Shown piece after piece: positions 13,994 through 14,822 of a DNA stretch of 14,822 nucleotides. The notes beneath the pieces are model-generated. The model was not told the DNA's origin. It searched no databases and worked only from the letters and a program-made list of their open reading frames with translations. This DNA comes from Paracoccaceae bacterium (GTDB lineage: Bacteria > Pseudomonadota > Alphaproteobacteria > Rhodobacterales > Rhodobacteraceae). The stretch is taken from assembly GCA_003565055.1 (NCBI GenBank), contig PXDM01000117.1, forward strand, positions 1 to 14,822, read 5' to 3'. A program made the position numbers and the translations under genes. Position 1 is the first letter of the stretch. Every line of letters starts with the position of its first letter.

Positions 13994-14637
13994 CGACCGG
14001 GGCCTTTCCAGTCGATCTGGCAGATTTCCGCGCTGCGCCCGTCGAAATCCCACACCCGGCCAAAAGCACGCACGCGGCCCTTGGTGGCAGTGGCAACGGT
14101 GATATCCGGCCCCATCCAGTATTCGGTATTGGTGGCCACGATGTCGCGGTCGGGGTCGGCCCCGCGCACCGGCACGACTTCGCCCTGTATCTTCTTGCCG
14201 ACCATCAGGCGGCGGGTCTTGCCTTCGGTCTCATAGCTGACTGGCGCGCGCTCGGCGCCCAGAAATTCGCTCACCAGCATGCCGAACAGCCCGGTTGTGC
14301 CTTTTGCTGCGCCCGTGAAGATATGAACCAGCGCGTCATAAGCCGCGTCCGAAGCGCGGTCGTCAATGAAGGCCGCCGCTTTCCAGTTGCCACGCGCCAT
14401 CAGGCCCGGAATTTCCAGAAGCAACCCGACATTCAGCCCTGACAGATCGTCATCGCCATAATGGCCCGTATCGATCCGCACCCCGGCCCATGCCTGACAA
14501 TAGCCCTCGGTCGGCGCGTGCTTGCCCAAGCTGACCACACAGGGGCAGAACACCGTGCAGTTGCAGTTCAGGATCAGCTCGCCCTTGATCGACCAAGGCA
14601 CAGTGCCCACAGCCGGTTTGTCCAGTATCTCGCTCAT
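13990..14637 (-). CDS. DUF1326-domain protein, Cys-rich N-terminus
   Basis: This encodes 215 residues. The start is set at 14637 (MSEILDKPAV) because GGGAGG lies six nt upstream and the ATG overlaps the stop of the preceding gene as ATGA; the ATG at 14643 would abut the ribosome binding site with no spacing. The N-terminus carries a cysteine cluster typical of DUF1326: NCNCTVFCPC with Cys25, Cys27, Cys31 and Cys33, plus Cys47. Later parts are beta-rich with WMGPDI and a final FDGRSAEICQIDW. No signal peptide or membrane helix is seen, so it should be cytosolic. The spacing of the cysteines suggests metal or redox cofactor binding, which is inference. DUF1326 genes commonly sit next to DUF2182 genes, as here. 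Its TGA overlaps the dmdA start. Function unknown. Confidence 0.88.
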   Translation of the reverse strand: MSEILDKPAVGTVPWSIKGELILNCNCTVFCPCVVSLGKHAPTEGYCQAWAGVRIDTGHYGDDDLSGLNVGLLLEIPGLMARGNWKAAAFIDDRASDAAYDALVHIFTGAAKGTTGLFGMLVSEFLGAERAPVSYETEGKTRRLMVGKKIQGEVVPVRGADPDRDIVATNTEYWMGPDITVATATKGRVRAFGRVWDFDGRSAEICQIDWKGPGR

Positions 14638-14822
14638 ATCCATCCTCCCAGATTGAAGCTCACCAGCGCTGCGCCGAGGCCCAGCAATCCATATCCCAAG
14701 GGGCGCGTCACCACGGCTCCGATGCCCGGCAGTTTCTCCAGCATCATCAGAACCATTGCGCCGCCCATCCACAGCAGGTTCATTGTGCCGCCGACAAAGG
14801 CCAGCATCATCAGCGCCCAACA
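14634..14822 (-). CDS. DUF2182 predicted metal-binding membrane protein, 3' end only
   Basis: The final 62 codons plus TGA of a minus-strand gene run off the right edge. The visible part reads CWALMMLAFVGGTMNLLWMG, MVLMMLEKLPGIG and a final helix ending SFNLGGWI. This matches the C-terminal end of DUF2182 proteins, which have a CW..M...F..G.MNL.WM segment followed by an EK and a last helix. It is too short for the ORF minimum and was read directly from the sequence. DUF2182 members are polytopic inner-membrane proteins described as predicted metal-binding. The stop overlaps the DUF1326 start as ATGA, so the two are translationally coupled. Confidence 0.8.
   Translation of the reverse strand, partial: CWALMMLAFVGGTMNLLWMGGAMVLMMLEKLPGIGAVVTRPLGYGLLGLGAALVSFNLGGWI
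14644..14649 (-). promoter_or_regulatory. Ribosome binding site deciding the DUF1326 start
   Basis: GGGAGG on the minus strand ends six nt before the ATG at 14637 and directly against the ATG at 14643. Spacing rules out the first ATG and supports the one that overlaps the DUF2182 stop. Confidence 0.75.

Noticed and set aside
13994..14053. Upstream extension of dmdA by 20 codons
   Set aside because: It would lie inside the DUF1326 coding region in another frame. The GTG at 13993 gives the normal DmdA length and a GTGA overlap.
1..14822. CRISPR arrays, tRNA or rRNA genes
   Set aside because: No regularly spaced direct repeats and no tRNA or rRNA-like segments were seen on either strand.

Overview
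The window is GC-rich, densely packed alphaproteobacterial DNA. The gene set points to Rhodobacteraceae, most likely the marine Roseobacter group: a dmdA-acuI pair for dimethylsulfoniopropionate (DMSP), a dmdB-type ligase, an SBP56 methanethiol oxidase, a tripartite tricarboxylate transporter (TTT) and a proline-racemase-family enzyme. Assignments rest on reading the protein sequences; no database search was run.

Left part (1-2560) is accessory and partly decayed. It holds a run of 14 G, a 151-bp MITE-like element with perfect 17-bp terminal inverted repeats and a TCTA target duplication, and one secreted DUF4394 protein with a good terminator. These are followed by a frameshifted IS5-family transposase remnant, the C-terminal stub of a hydroxyproline-epimerase-type gene, and an 18-codon leader ORF with an excellent ribosome binding site.

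Middle part (2500-6840): a plus-strand proline-racemase-family gene with an unusual Ser/Thr catalytic pair converges on a minus-strand tctC-tctA-tctB transporter operon. The two stop codons overlap in TTAG. tctA is interrupted by one in-frame amber codon but is otherwise intact. A strong stem-loop lies between tctC and tctA, and the tctC leader can form competing hairpins.

Right part (6977-14822) is a minus-strand DMSP/methanethiol cluster. In transcription order it runs DUF2182 (partial), DUF1326, dmdA, acuI, dmdB, iclR-type regulator, mtoX, and a six-helix membrane protein with intramembrane histidines, ending at a terminator. DmdA removes a methyl group from DMSP. DmdB activates the product methylmercaptopropionate to its CoA ester. 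AcuI reduces acryloyl-CoA, which comes from the competing cleavage route. MtoX oxidises the methanethiol released by later steps. dmdC and dmdD/acuH are not in the window.

The most interesting point is that two uncharacterised families, DUF2182 and DUF1326, are joined to dmdA by ATGA and GTGA start/stop overlaps, and that a histidine-bearing membrane protein directly abuts mtoX (TGA then ATG). These three proteins are candidates for accessory, perhaps metal-handling, functions in DMSP sulfur metabolism.
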